A program made the translations under genes and the position numbers. From positions 558,001 through 622,000 of the forward strand of contig NZ_CP047226.1 in the NCBI RefSeq assembly GCF_009867135.1: a DNA stretch of 64,000 bases, read 5' to 3'. Below, piece by piece: positions 51,160-60,439 of this stretch. The notes below the pieces were generated by a model. It saw nothing but the letters and a program-made list of their open reading frames with translations, was not told the DNA's origin and made no database searches. The stretch's first letter is position 1, and every line of letters starts with the position of its first letter. Source of the stretch: Moraxella osloensis (lineage in GTDB: Bacteria; Pseudomonadota; Gammaproteobacteria; Pseudomonadales; Moraxellaceae).

Positions 51160-52743
51160 ATGTTAGATCAAGGTTTATTAGATGCAGTAAAAACTTATAG
51201 CGAACGTATGACTCGCCCGATTGAGTTTGTGTTGGGTGAAGGTGAGCATGAACAGCGCGCTGAACTGGTGGATTTTTTGACCCAAATTGCAGGCACTACT
51301 GACAAGATTAGTTTGAGTCAACAATTCGATGCCAATCTATCACCGATGAGTTTTAAAATCCGTAGCCAAGACAAAGATACGGGTATCATTTTTAGTGGTA
51401 TTCCAGGTGGTCACGAGTTTACCTCATTGATTTTGGCGATTTTGCAATCAGGTGGTAGTGAACTCAAACTTGACCCAGGTATTCAAAATATCATTAAAGC
51501 GATTAAACAGCCGCTAAAATTTGAAACGTTCGTCTCATTGTCTTGCCACAACTGTCCTGACGTGGTGCAAGCGCTAAACCAATTTGCGTTATTGAACGAC
51601 AACATCAGCAATGAAATGATTGATGGTGGTGTGTTCCAAGACTTGATTAACGAGCGCAATATCCAAGGCGTACCTGCGGTATATTTAAATGGCAAACCTT
51701 TTGCCAATGGCAAAATTGACACTGCCAAACTTATCGAGAAACTGCAACAGCAATATCCAGATTTGATGAGTGATGCAGCAGCAGCCGAACAGCTTGAGCA
51801 GCAAGATGTCACCATCATCGGTGGCGGACCTGCGGGCGTGGCGGCAGCCATTTATGTGGCACGTAAAGGCTTAAAAGTGACCATGGTGGCTGATCGTATC
51901 GGTGGGCAAGTGAAAGATACCCAAGATATCGAAAACTTGATTTCAATCCCATTGACCAATGGTAATGAATTATCTGCCAATTTTGTCAAACATATTACCG
52001 CTTATAGTATCACGGTTAAAGAAATGGTAAGCGTGACATCCATCACCGAAAATTCTGCACAAATGAATGAGCAAGGCGAGGATAAGCTAACCTACCAAAT
52101 CACGCTTAATACCGGTGAAAGTTTTGCCACTCGTGCGATTATCGTAGCGACGGGGGCAAAATGGCGTAAGCTTAATATCAAAGGTGAAGATGAAAATATC
52201 GGTAGTGGCGTTGCGTATTGTCCGCACTGTGATGGTCCGTTCTTTAAAGGCAAAGACGTGGCAGTTGTGGGCGGCGGTAACTCAGGGATTGAAGCGGCAA
52301 TTGACTTGGCAGGTATTGTCAAACACGTGACCGTGTTAGAATTTGCTGACACGCTCAAAGCAGACCAAGTATTGATTAATAAAGCCAAAGAGCGCGATAA
52401 TATCGATATCATGACGAGTGTAGCGAGCCAAGAGGTTAAAGCAACTGATGGTAAAGTCAGTTCGCTAATTTACCAAGACCGTACCAGCGGTGAAAACAAA
52501 GAATTGCCATTATCCGCTATCTTTGTGCAAATCGGACTGGTGCCAAACTCGGAAGTGGTCAAAGATTTGGTACAGGTGACCAAATTTGGTGAAATTGAAA
52601 TCAATGAGAAATGCCAAACCAACAAACCCGGAATTTTTGCCTGTGGTGATGTGACTACTGTACCGTTTAAGCAAATTAATATCGCGATGGGCGAAGGTAG
52701 TAAAGCGGCACTCAGTGCGTTTGAATACCTCATGTTGCAATAG
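51160..52743 (+). CDS. ahpF: Alkyl hydroperoxide reductase flavoprotein subunit
   Basis: 527 residues. An N-terminal tandem thioredoxin-like domain carries the SCHNCPD dithiol (~129-132). The thioredoxin-reductase-like part has FAD motif [17 protein letters not shown] (~214-230), the redox pair CPHCDGPFF (~345-348) and the NADPH motif [16 protein letters not shown]. It reduces AhpC with NAD(P)H. Its partner gene ahpC is ~3.6 kb upstream; mobile DNA and three other loci separate them, so each must be transcribed separately. A ribosome site AGAAGGAAAATACC precedes the ATG. Confidence 0.96.
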   Translation: MLDQGLLDAVKTYSERMTRPIEFVLGEGEHEQRAELVDFLTQIAGTTDKISLSQQFDANLSPMSFKIRSQDKDTGIIFSGIPGGHEFTSLILAILQSGGSELKLDPGIQNIIKAIKQPLKFETFVSLSCHNCPDVVQALNQFALLNDNISNEMIDGGVFQDLINERNIQGVPAVYLNGKPFANGKIDTAKLIEKLQQQYPDLMSDAAAAEQLEQQDVTIIGGGPAGVAAAIYVARKGLKVTMVADRIGGQVKDTQDIENLISIPLTNGNELSANFVKHITAYSITVKEMVSVTSITENSAQMNEQGEDKLTYQITLNTGESFATRAIIVATGAKWRKLNIKGEDENIGSGVAYCPHCDGPFFKGKDVAVVGGGNSGIEAAIDLAGIVKHVTVLEFADTLKADQVLINKAKERDNIDIMTSVASQEVKATDGKVSSLIYQDRTSGENKELPLSAIFVQIGLVPNSEVVKDLVQVTKFGEIEINEKCQTNKPGIFACGDVTTVPFKQINIAMGEGSKAALSAFEYLMLQ

Positions 52744-52760
52744 TTTTTTAGTTATTTTTC

Positions 52761-52795
52761 AAAAAAAGCCAAACCTCATAGTTTGGCTTTTTTTT
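52761..52795 (+). terminator. Terminator of ahpF
   Basis: AAAGCCAAAC / GTTTGGCTTT with a 6-nt loop, followed by a T run. Confidence 0.9.
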
Positions 52796-52906
52796 GGCGG
52801 CTAACATGGTGTTGCCTTGTCAGTCTATGTTAGCGCGGTAGGCATACTACCCAAAATCCGCTACAATAACTTGTAAACTATTAATAGCGATTTAAAGGAA
52901 TAAATC

Positions 52907-53809
52907 ATGACAACAGCAAATTCTTCATCCATCAAGCAGGTGACGGTAGCCGGCGGCGGTGTACTCGGTTCTCAAATCGCCATGCAAAATGCCTTTTTTG
53001 GCTTTAACGTCACAATCTTTGATAAAGAACCTGAAAAGGTCAAAGAGCGCATCGCAAAACTCATGCCCATCTACGCCAAATTCTATGACAAAAGCCCAGC
53101 CCAAGCCCAAGTAATCACCCATGCGATTCGCTATGTGACTGACTTAGGCGAAGCGGTGGCACAGGCTGATTTGGTCATCGAAGCCTTACCAGAAGTCCTC
53201 GATATCAAAAATGAATTTTATAAGGCGCTGGCAAAGCTAGCCCCAAGCCACACGATTTTTGCCAGTAACAGCTCAACGTTGGTTCCTAGCCAAATGGTTG
53301 AAGCCACAGGTCGTCCCGATAAATTTTTGGCGTTACACTTTGCCAACCGTATCTGGGTGAACAACACCGCAGAAGTCATGGGGTCAGCGCATACCGATCC
53401 GGCAGTATTTGACAGCATTGTTGCTTATGCCAAAGCCATTGGCATGGTGGCGTTACCCCTCAATAAAGAACAGCCTGGTTATATCTTAAATACCCTATTG
53501 GTGCCCTTCTTAAATGCCGGTATGCACTTGTATGCCAATGACATTGCCGATCCCCACACCGTCGATAAAACTTGGATGATTGGCACAGGCGCACCGATGG
53601 GACCGTTTGCCATCATGGATATCGTAGGGGTTAATACCATTGTTAATATCAGCCAGCAAAAAGCCAAAACAGGCTCAAAAACTGCCGAGCGATTTATCCA
53701 AAAACTGCAAACCGAACTGATTGATAAAGGTCGCACAGGGTTTGAAGTGGGGAAAGGTTTTTATGATTATCCAAACCCGGCTTATAAAGACCCTGATTTT
53801 TTAAAATAA
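52907..53809 (+). CDS. 3-hydroxyacyl-CoA dehydrogenase (single-domain, HbdA/PaaH-type)
   Basis: 300 residues. An N-terminal NAD motif VAGGGVLGSQIAMQNAFFGFNVTIFD is followed by ADLVIEALPEVLDIK, FASNSSTLVPSQ and the catalytic His in LALHFANRIW; the C-terminal dimerisation domain has GTGAPMGPFAIMDIVG and a GKGFYDYPNP end. It oxidises 3-hydroxyacyl-CoA to 3-oxoacyl-CoA (or the reverse). A link to the PHA system is possible but the gene stands alone. AAAGGAATAAATC precedes the ATG. Confidence 0.92.
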   Translation: MTTANSSSIKQVTVAGGGVLGSQIAMQNAFFGFNVTIFDKEPEKVKERIAKLMPIYAKFYDKSPAQAQVITHAIRYVTDLGEAVAQADLVIEALPEVLDIKNEFYKALAKLAPSHTIFASNSSTLVPSQMVEATGRPDKFLALHFANRIWVNNTAEVMGSAHTDPAVFDSIVAYAKAIGMVALPLNKEQPGYILNTLLVPFLNAGMHLYANDIADPHTVDKTWMIGTGAPMGPFAIMDIVGVNTIVNISQQKAKTGSKTAERFIQKLQTELIDKGRTGFEVGKGFYDYPNPAYKDPDFLK

Positions 53810-53823
53810 ACGTCAAAAAATTT

Positions 53824-53865
53824 TAAAAGTCAGAATCTAAAAGTCAGTATTTAAAAGCCAGTAGA
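53824..53865. repeat. Three 14-bp tandem repeats
   Basis: Units taaaagtcagaatc, taaaagtcagtatt and taaaagccagtaga follow one another just after the dehydrogenase stop. Confidence 0.85.
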
Positions 53866-53870
53866 TGACA

Positions 53871-53907
53871 AAAGCCCATTGACCCAAAATGGGCTTTGTT
53901 TTTTTAT
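53871..53907 (+). terminator. Terminator of the 3-hydroxyacyl-CoA dehydrogenase gene
   Basis: AAAGCCCATT / AATGGGCTTT with a 7-nt loop, followed by gtttttttt. Confidence 0.85.
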
Positions 53908-53988
53908 TGCGGCAGCACCCACGGCTAGCACTTGCCAAAGCCAACAATTTACCCCAAAATGATAAAAAATTGTTGCCAAAAATCCCCG

Positions 53989-56901
53989 ATGAAGCCGACC
54001 ACCGCCCAACAAGTCAACACCTTATTATATTATTTGCAAACCAAACAGACACCGCCTTTTGAGATACTGTTTTGGGAAAACTTGCAAAAGATTGACTTTG
54101 ATTATTCAGCCAACAGCCTACAACAACTGAGTCGGTTTTTTGCGGCAATGGCAAAACGCCATATTCAATTGCCACAATTATTGGCACACCAAAGTGGGCA
54201 AGCACTTGTGGTAGCGCTCGCCGCTTATATTGCAGACTATTTAGCCAAAACCACCGGGCAAGCGATTGCTTGGTATGACTATGACAGGATGTCAGCGCAG
54301 CTGGCACGGCAAAATAAGCACCCCACCCACCCACAGTTACCTGCCGATTTTTACAGCTCACTCACCGCGCACATCGGGCACAAAGTCTATTGCCAACCGC
54401 TTAAGCTATTACCAGATTTGCTGCAGGGTAAGGAGGTGTTACCACAGTTTATTGCCCAGATGACGCAGACCCTCTATCAGCAATCGCAAGTCAACTTATT
54501 GCAATCGCCTGAGGCGGTGTGTCAGGGCTACTTGGCAAAAGTGAAAACAGGCAAACTACAAGACGACGCTATCGCATTTTCTAGCTATCTGGCAGCGGTG
54601 AATTTTGATAATAGCCGTGATAGTTTGGTGCAAATTGATGAGGCATTATCGGCTATCCAGCAGGCGTTTGGGTTTACGCAAGCGGATTATCTGGATTTTT
54701 TGCAAGATGCCTCACGTCAAGCATTTTGCTATTTGCTGGGATTTTATATCGGCGTGACCAGCAGTCGCTTGGCAAATGCGCCCGTGCGCTGGGTATCTTT
54801 TGCGCAGATGTATGATAGCTTGGGCGAGGCGTTTGCTGAATGCCTTGAGCATAGTTTTGTACTGCTGTTTGAGGACTGCTATCGCACGCCGATGCTGGTA
54901 GTGACCAATCGGTTATTTGGACTTGCTAGCAGTTTTCCGACTACCGCTGCTGAGTTTGCGGATATTTTACAACGGCAAAATGCAGGTCGCCTAGCGGTTT
55001 ATCCTTACCAAGACGCTGTGAGCGCTACCGCTGACTTGCCAGCGCCTTGGACGTCAGCCATGCAGGCGGCGGGTGCTTTAGTGGCGTCTGTGCTATCAAG
55101 GTTATCACAAGGTCAGCCGATTGTACCTTGTGTGTATCAAGCCCATACCAGCGACAATACAGGGGATGAATTAACCGCATTTAATCCATCCAATATTAAG
55201 CTGTTATCACCTAGCGATACGGATTTAGATACAGACATAGACAAAAACACAAACATAGAGACAGATACAGACAAGCTGATTGATAGCCTCTACCAAACGC
55301 TGCATCAAAATCCACAATTAGCGCCCATAATCGTTGGCTGTTTTGATAGCTATACCAATTTGCCGATGGGGCGTACCGAAGGGATCGTGATTGAGATATG
55401 GGTGTATGAAAACCCTCGCTTACAGTTGCAGCTTGTATTGCCGTATCAGTCCGCCAATGATTGGCACAGTCTAAAAATTTATCCGTTAGTCAATCATCAA
55501 AACAGCGCACAAACAGCGATTACCTCAGAGCAAATAACCGCGTTAACCACTGACTTTTACCAAGCACTGCTAAGCGCACCTTTAACACAAAATACCGGGG
55601 TCAAAACGCTGTGGCAAGATGCCTATGTCAATCAGCTTGATAGCTGGGTATTGCCGCCCAAAGATCAGCGTATCCAGCAACAAAACACGCAGTTGGTGAC
55701 GCATTTTGATTTTGCGCTATTGCCGATACTCGATAATCAACCCAATGTGACTATGGCAGCTTTTGACTATACCAGCATTGATTGGCGCGGGTTTGATTTG
55801 GCAAAACATATTTTGCAAGCCAGCCATCACGAACAAAGCTATTTGCAAGTATACGTTAGTGATAATTTGATTAAAGATGAACTGTATCGGCAAGTAGAAG
55901 CGACTGAGGATTTATATCACTATGGCAAAGTGGTGTGGGGCGTCGTGATAAAATCTGATGCGGCGTTAACCGAGCCTATGTCAGAAGAGGAGCGAGACAC
56001 GCCTTTTGCCAACCATCGGGTGAGTTGTGCCGACATTTTGTTTGATCCAAGCGGGCAAGCAAGGCTAGAAGATTTGCAAGCCAAGGCAAGTCAATTAATG
56101 GATGCGGTTGGTATCGATCAGCCGACAAACGCTATGCCTGACGTGGCGTTTTATCAATTACATTGCCAAGACGACACATCTAGGGTATTTAATTTGGCTT
56201 ATCCAGCCAGTATCGCAGTGACAAACTATCGGATAACTACTAGTTGGATTTGGCGGCGTCATTTGCCCAATGGCATGTTATCAAACAGCATAGTGCCCAT
56301 TATCATTCATACTAATGCTTACCAAAATAAAGCCGAGCAGGGCGAAATTATGGTATTGCCTAGCCAATTATGGGATAAAGCCTATTATCACTATTGGCTA
56401 AGCTTGGCTTATGAGCAGTTTGGGCAAGATTATGATTTACTTCCTTATATTCACTGGCAGCAAAAATACGCACAGGATAGCACCGATGCCGCGACCCAAA
56501 AGCGGCTATGGCCAAAATTTAAACCCAATCGAGCACCCAGCCGAGAACAAAGTTCAGCTATCGGATTGATGTCAGACAAGCTAGAAAATCCAATGTCAGC
56601 TACTGCTAAGCAACAGGGCAGTGTGCAACAAGCTGCTACTCAACAAACGACTGGGCAAAAACTTGCTGATGTACAGCCAACTTTACAGCCCTCCATAGCG
56701 TCAACCTCACAGACACCAAAAGCGCCGCCGCCATCTTCGCTTTCCAATGAGTTGACGCAGCGACTTATGAATGACAAGCTGCGCTTACAAACCCAATTAT
56801 CTACCAAAGATACCGCCAAAGATAAAAAACTCCTGCTGATTGCTATCGGTGGGGTGCTTGTTTTGATTATCATGGTGATACTGGTCAAATTGATGCGATA
56901 A
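53989..56901 (+). CDS. Large uncharacterised protein with a C-terminal membrane anchor
   Basis: 970 residues from the ATG at 53989; ATG 53959 or TTG 53932 are alternatives, and none has a good ribosome site. I do not recognise the family. Visible features are a helical N-terminal third, an Asp/Thr repeat (DTDLDTDIDKNTNIETDTDK, ~410-430), several WD/FDY-type aromatic patches, a Gln/Ser/Pro-rich linker near 865-920, a short coiled coil (SNELTQRLMNDKLRLQTQL) and one transmembrane helix at the very end (LLLIAIGGVLVLIIMVILVKL). The tail-anchored topology would leave almost all of it in the cytoplasm. An IS605-type element follows 17 bp after the stop. Confidence 0.6.
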   Translation: MKPTTAQQVNTLLYYLQTKQTPPFEILFWENLQKIDFDYSANSLQQLSRFFAAMAKRHIQLPQLLAHQSGQALVVALAAYIADYLAKTTGQAIAWYDYDRMSAQLARQNKHPTHPQLPADFYSSLTAHIGHKVYCQPLKLLPDLLQGKEVLPQFIAQMTQTLYQQSQVNLLQSPEAVCQGYLAKVKTGKLQDDAIAFSSYLAAVNFDNSRDSLVQIDEALSAIQQAFGFTQADYLDFLQDASRQAFCYLLGFYIGVTSSRLANAPVRWVSFAQMYDSLGEAFAECLEHSFVLLFEDCYRTPMLVVTNRLFGLASSFPTTAAEFADILQRQNAGRLAVYPYQDAVSATADLPAPWTSAMQAAGALVASVLSRLSQGQPIVPCVYQAHTSDNTGDELTAFNPSNIKLLSPSDTDLDTDIDKNTNIETDTDKLIDSLYQTLHQNPQLAPIIVGCFDSYTNLPMGRTEGIVIEIWVYENPRLQLQLVLPYQSANDWHSLKIYPLVNHQNSAQTAITSEQITALTTDFYQALLSAPLTQNTGVKTLWQDAYVNQLDSWVLPPKDQRIQQQNTQLVTHFDFALLPILDNQPNVTMAAFDYTSIDWRGFDLAKHILQASHHEQSYLQVYVSDNLIKDELYRQVEATEDLYHYGKVVWGVVIKSDAALTEPMSEEERDTPFANHRVSCADILFDPSGQARLEDLQAKASQLMDAVGIDQPTNAMPDVAFYQLHCQDDTSRVFNLAYPASIAVTNYRITTSWIWRRHLPNGMLSNSIVPIIIHTNAYQNKAEQGEIMVLPSQLWDKAYYHYWLSLAYEQFGQDYDLLPYIHWQQKYAQDSTDAATQKRLWPKFKPNRAPSREQSSAIGLMSDKLENPMSATAKQQGSVQQAATQQTTGQKLADVQPTLQPSIASTSQTPKAPPPSSLSNELTQRLMNDKLRLQTQLSTKDTAKDKKLLLIAIGGVLVLIIMVILVKLMR

Positions 56902-56918
56902 ATTTGCCCAATTTTTAT

Positions 56919-58130
56919 CACCGTTGCCGTAAAACCACCGACTTGAAGCAGTGGGTATAAGGAAGCTCATGCACTATAATACTTGCATAAATTTTGTTAA
57001 AATAATCCAATGAAAACACTCAAGTTGCGCATACGAGATAAACATATAGACCAACTGAACCGTCTAAGCGGTGCGGTCAATTTCGTGTGGAACTACGTCA
57101 ATGACTTGAGTTATAAACACCTACAAAAAACTGGCAAATTCTTCTCAGCTTATGATTTGAACGAATACACCAAAGGTAGTGGTGAGTTACTAGGTTTGCA
57201 TAGTCAGACTATTCAGGCAATCAATGAAACCCATGCCAAAGCTAGAAAACAATTCAAAAAAGCTAAGTTATCATGGCGAACCAACAACCCAACATCAAAG
57301 CGTAAAAGCTTGGGTTGGCTACCATTTAAACAATCTGCCATTAAGCATATTGCTACGCACCAAACAGGCAAAAAGGGCTTAAAATCAACCTTGCAACTAA
57401 GCCTAGCCAAAGGGCAAAAGCTAGTTATTGATATGTGGGATAGCTACAACCTTAGCCTATACCAAATTAACACTTGTGAGTTAGTCCAAGACAGTCGTAA
57501 CCGTTGGTATGCGTGTGTCACGGTCAAAGATTACCCCAAACAATCATGTGGAACTGGTAGCGTAGGTATTGATTTAGGTTTAAAAGACAGTGCTACAGCC
57601 TCAAATGGCGATAAACTACAAATCAAGCAAACGCTCAAATATGCCAAAGCATTAGCCACCGCCCAACGTGCCAAAAACAAACAGCGTGTCAAAGCGATTC
57701 ATGCCAAAATCAAAAATACACGCCAAGACCTAATCCACAAATTCACTACCCAATTAGTCAAAGACAATGCCCTAATCGTGGTAGGTGATGTTAGAACTAC
57801 CCAATTTAACAGTAAAAAAGGCAAACTAGCCAAAAGCGTCTATGATGCAGGTTGGTTTGAAATGAAACGACAACTGACCTATAAATGCGAGAACGCAGGT
57901 TGCCGTTTTGAAATCGTATCAGAGCGATACACTACCCAAACTTGCTCGTGCTGTGGCGATATGTCCAGTAGCTTGAGCGGTAGAGCAGGTTTGCGAATAA
58001 GAGAATGGACTTGTGTAAAGTGTGGCACATGGCATGATAGAGATATTAACGCCAGTAAGAACATTCTTGCGGTCGGGCTTGACCGTCTTGCAGAAGGAAT
58101 CCCCGAACGATAGGGAGGGGAGGAAGTCAA
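56919..58130 (+). mobile_element. Intact IS605-type (tnpB-only, IS1341-like) element
   Basis: The left end ttgccgtaaaaccaccga, with an imperfect hairpin (ccaccgacttgaagcagtgg), follows TTTAT (56914-56918). The right end finishes ggaggaagtcaa at 58130 after a hairpin gaatccccgaacgataggga. The element is 1212 bp and has no tnpA. The same ends occur at 47559-49964 and 39500-39841. Confidence 0.88.
57010..58113 (+). CDS. tnpB: TnpB, IS605-family RNA-guided endonuclease homologue
   Basis: 367 residues. An N-terminal OrfB helix-turn-helix region (LSGAVNFVWNYVNDLS) leads to the RuvC-like fold: Asp188 in GIDLGLKD, then at the RuvC-II strand LIVVGDVRTT the usual Glu is Gly259, and Asp345 in HDRDINASKN. 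Glu305 (SERYTTQTCSCCG) beside the zinc ribbon (Cys312, Cys315, Cys335, Cys338) is a candidate relocated acid. TnpB uses the transcript from the element's right end as guide RNA. The frame is full length and may be active. Confidence 0.9.
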   Translation: MKTLKLRIRDKHIDQLNRLSGAVNFVWNYVNDLSYKHLQKTGKFFSAYDLNEYTKGSGELLGLHSQTIQAINETHAKARKQFKKAKLSWRTNNPTSKRKSLGWLPFKQSAIKHIATHQTGKKGLKSTLQLSLAKGQKLVIDMWDSYNLSLYQINTCELVQDSRNRWYACVTVKDYPKQSCGTGSVGIDLGLKDSATASNGDKLQIKQTLKYAKALATAQRAKNKQRVKAIHAKIKNTRQDLIHKFTTQLVKDNALIVVGDVRTTQFNSKKGKLAKSVYDAGWFEMKRQLTYKCENAGCRFEIVSERYTTQTCSCCGDMSSSLSGRAGLRIREWTCVKCGTWHDRDINASKNILAVGLDRLAEGIPER

Positions 58131-58231
58131 TTGAAAAAAGTCAGCATACGCATCAAAAGGTCATAAAAATTTGTTATGCTAACGGTCTGTAAGTTGGATG
58201 ATGACAACAAAAAGAAAGATAGGGATACAAT

Positions 58232-59335
58232 ATGAAAATTATTGCTGATGGCAATATTGCTCATTTAAGCGATTTTTTTAATGAACACACTTTAGGGCGA
58301 CCCATCGAATTGATTGCGATGGCAGGGCGTGAGATTGACGCGGCTGTGATAGATGAGCATCAGCCTGATATTTTGTTAGTACGTTCCGTCACGCCTGTCA
58401 ACAAGCTGTTATTAGACAACAATAAAAGCGTCAAATTTGTTGGTAGTGCCACCATCGGCATCGACCATGTCGATGTGGAGTACCTTGCCAAGCGCGGTAT
58501 CATTTTTGCCCATGCCGCTGGCTGTAGTAAACATTCGGTTGCACAATATGTGGTGGCAGCGATTGCCAATTTGCGCCCTGATTATTTATTCAAACCCATC
58601 AACCTTGGCATTATTGGGGTGGGCAATATCGGTAATACCCTCGCGCAATATGCGATTTCCTATGGCTGGAATGTGCTGGGCTATGACCCACTCAAACCAC
58701 CGTCGGTGGTGAACAACGCCAAACTTGAAACTGTACTGCAAGAAAGCAATGTGATTAGCTTCCACGTGCCACTGACGCATGCGCACAACAGCTCATATCC
58801 CACCCATCACGACTATCTGATGACCCAAGCGCGCTGGCAAACCGTGTCCGACACTGCCATCATCATCAATACCTCACGCGGTGAAGTGCTCGGTCGTGAT
58901 GATATTGTCGCAAGCCCGAATGTGTGTGTACTCGATGTGTTTGAGCACGAGCCCAATATCGATGCAGAGCTGCTCAAAGCCTGTAGTATCGTCACCCCGC
59001 ATATCGCCGGTTATACCCTAGAAGGCAAACTTAGGGGCACACAGTTTGTCTATAATGCCTTATGCAAATATTTACAGGTTGCCCCAACGGTTGATTTTCA
59101 TACCTTGATGCCAGCCGAAGTGCCGCTGTTTCAAGAAGTGCATAACCCACTCAAAGACCACGAACGGCATCAACTGCTCAATAAAATTCCTGTGATGTAT
59201 GATATCAAAGCCGATGACAAGCGTTTACGTAGTGTGGCAAATGCAAACGGTGATATTGAAGGCAAAGACTTTGATAACCTGCGTAAAAATTACCCGCTGC
59301 GCCGTGAATGGCAATCATACGTGTTTAAAATTTGA
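58232..59335 (+). CDS. pdxB: Erythronate-4-phosphate dehydrogenase
   Basis: 367 residues. The D-2-hydroxyacid dehydrogenase fold shows MKIIADGNI, FVGSATIGIDHVD, AAGCSKHSVAQYVVAAI, the NAD motif LGIIGVGNIGNTLAQYA, INTSRGEVL, and the catalytic DVFEHEPN and THIAGYTLEGK. The C-terminal ~80 residues are the PdxB-specific dimerisation part. It makes 2-oxo-3-hydroxy-4-phosphobutanoate for pyridoxal phosphate synthesis. AAGATAGGGATACAAT precedes the ATG. The upstream IS605-type element may have altered its promoter. Confidence 0.94.
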   Translation: MKIIADGNIAHLSDFFNEHTLGRPIELIAMAGREIDAAVIDEHQPDILLVRSVTPVNKLLLDNNKSVKFVGSATIGIDHVDVEYLAKRGIIFAHAAGCSKHSVAQYVVAAIANLRPDYLFKPINLGIIGVGNIGNTLAQYAISYGWNVLGYDPLKPPSVVNNAKLETVLQESNVISFHVPLTHAHNSSYPTHHDYLMTQARWQTVSDTAIIINTSRGEVLGRDDIVASPNVCVLDVFEHEPNIDAELLKACSIVTPHIAGYTLEGKLRGTQFVYNALCKYLQVAPTVDFHTLMPAEVPLFQEVHNPLKDHERHQLLNKIPVMYDIKADDKRLRSVANANGDIEGKDFDNLRKNYPLRREWQSYVFKI

Positions 59336-59361
59336 TAAAAATGTTCACTATGACATAAAGC

Positions 59362-59400
59362 AAAAATAGCCAGTATGGGAAAATACTAGCTATTTTTTTT
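59362..59400 (+). terminator. Terminator of pdxB
   Basis: AAAATAGC-AGTAT / ATACT-GCTATTTT (one mismatch) followed by a T run. Confidence 0.85.
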
Positions 59401-59442
59401 GGGTCTGCTAATATTGTCGCAAATCCAACTATCCAAACTGCT

Positions 59443-60408
59443 ATGTCAACCACTTATCAACCTACTTGCACCCTACAAACCGCCCAAGCCCGTGCTGCGA
59501 TGTACGCCACCATCCGCCAGTTTTTTGCCGAGCGACAGGTGCTAGAAGTGCAAACCCCAGTGATGTCACAGGCGGGTAATACCGATATATTTTTGCAATC
59601 CGTCTCTAGCAATGTCACTGTGGGCGACCATCCAACAACCTACTATCTGCACACCTCACCCGAATTTGCCATGAAGCGTCTATTGGCAGCTTGGCAAGTG
59701 CCGATGTACCAGATTTGCCCCGTGTTTCGCGACAACGAAATTGGCAGCCGTCACAACATTGAATTTACCATGCTTGAATGGTATCGTCCCAATTTTAGCT
59801 TGGATGAACTGGCAAAAGAAACCAACGATTTGGTGTCCGCGGTACTCGGCTATCCGGTGATTTTTGACCATTATCGCTATGTGGATGCCTTTATGGATTT
59901 TGTTAAAATTCATCCCTTCGATGCCAGTTGCGATACCCTCAAAGCCATCGCCAAAGATAATGGTCTTAACATTGATTTGGGGGAGGATCACCAAGGCTGG
60001 TTAGATTTATTGTTTAGTCATTTGGTGGAGCCCAATTTGGGAAAAGCGCTACCGACACTCATCTATGATTATCCTGTCGCCACTGCCGCCCTCGCCAAGA
60101 CAGTCACAGACAAAGATGGCAATCGGGTGGCTAGACGCTTTGAGCTGTATATCAACGGTCTTGAAATCGCCAACGCGTATGATGAGTTGGCTGATGGACA
60201 GGCGCTGCGTCTGCGCTTTGATGAAGACAATGTGGCGCGTAAAAAACGCGGGCTACCTGTGATGCCAATTGACGAGAACCTGCTGGCAGCTTGTGATGCC
60301 TTGCCAGCTTGTAGTGGCATTGCGCTTGGTCTTGATCGACTGCTGATGATTAAAACGGGCAAAACCCATATCCGCGATGTCATCGCTATACCCACCCCTC
60401 ACGCCTAA
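59443..60408 (+). CDS. epmA: Elongation factor P lysyl-lysine ligase (PoxA/GenX)
   Basis: 321 residues, a class II aminoacyl-tRNA-synthetase core without the anticodon domain: EVQTPVMSQAGNTDIFLQSV, YYLHTSPEFAMKRLLAA, motif 2 FRDNEIGSRHNIEFTMLEWYRP, and motif 3 GIALGLDRLLMIKTG. It attaches beta-lysine to elongation factor P for translation of polyproline stretches. The first ATG lacks a strong ribosome site (caaactgct). It is followed by a short gap and a YdcZ-family gene on the same strand. Confidence 0.93.
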   Translation: MSTTYQPTCTLQTAQARAAMYATIRQFFAERQVLEVQTPVMSQAGNTDIFLQSVSSNVTVGDHPTTYYLHTSPEFAMKRLLAAWQVPMYQICPVFRDNEIGSRHNIEFTMLEWYRPNFSLDELAKETNDLVSAVLGYPVIFDHYRYVDAFMDFVKIHPFDASCDTLKAIAKDNGLNIDLGEDHQGWLDLLFSHLVEPNLGKALPTLIYDYPVATAALAKTVTDKDGNRVARRFELYINGLEIANAYDELADGQALRLRFDEDNVARKKRGLPVMPIDENLLAACDALPACSGIALGLDRLLMIKTGKTHIRDVIAIPTPHA

Positions 60409-60439
60409 CAGCAGTGAACTCAAAAAAATAGGAATTGAT

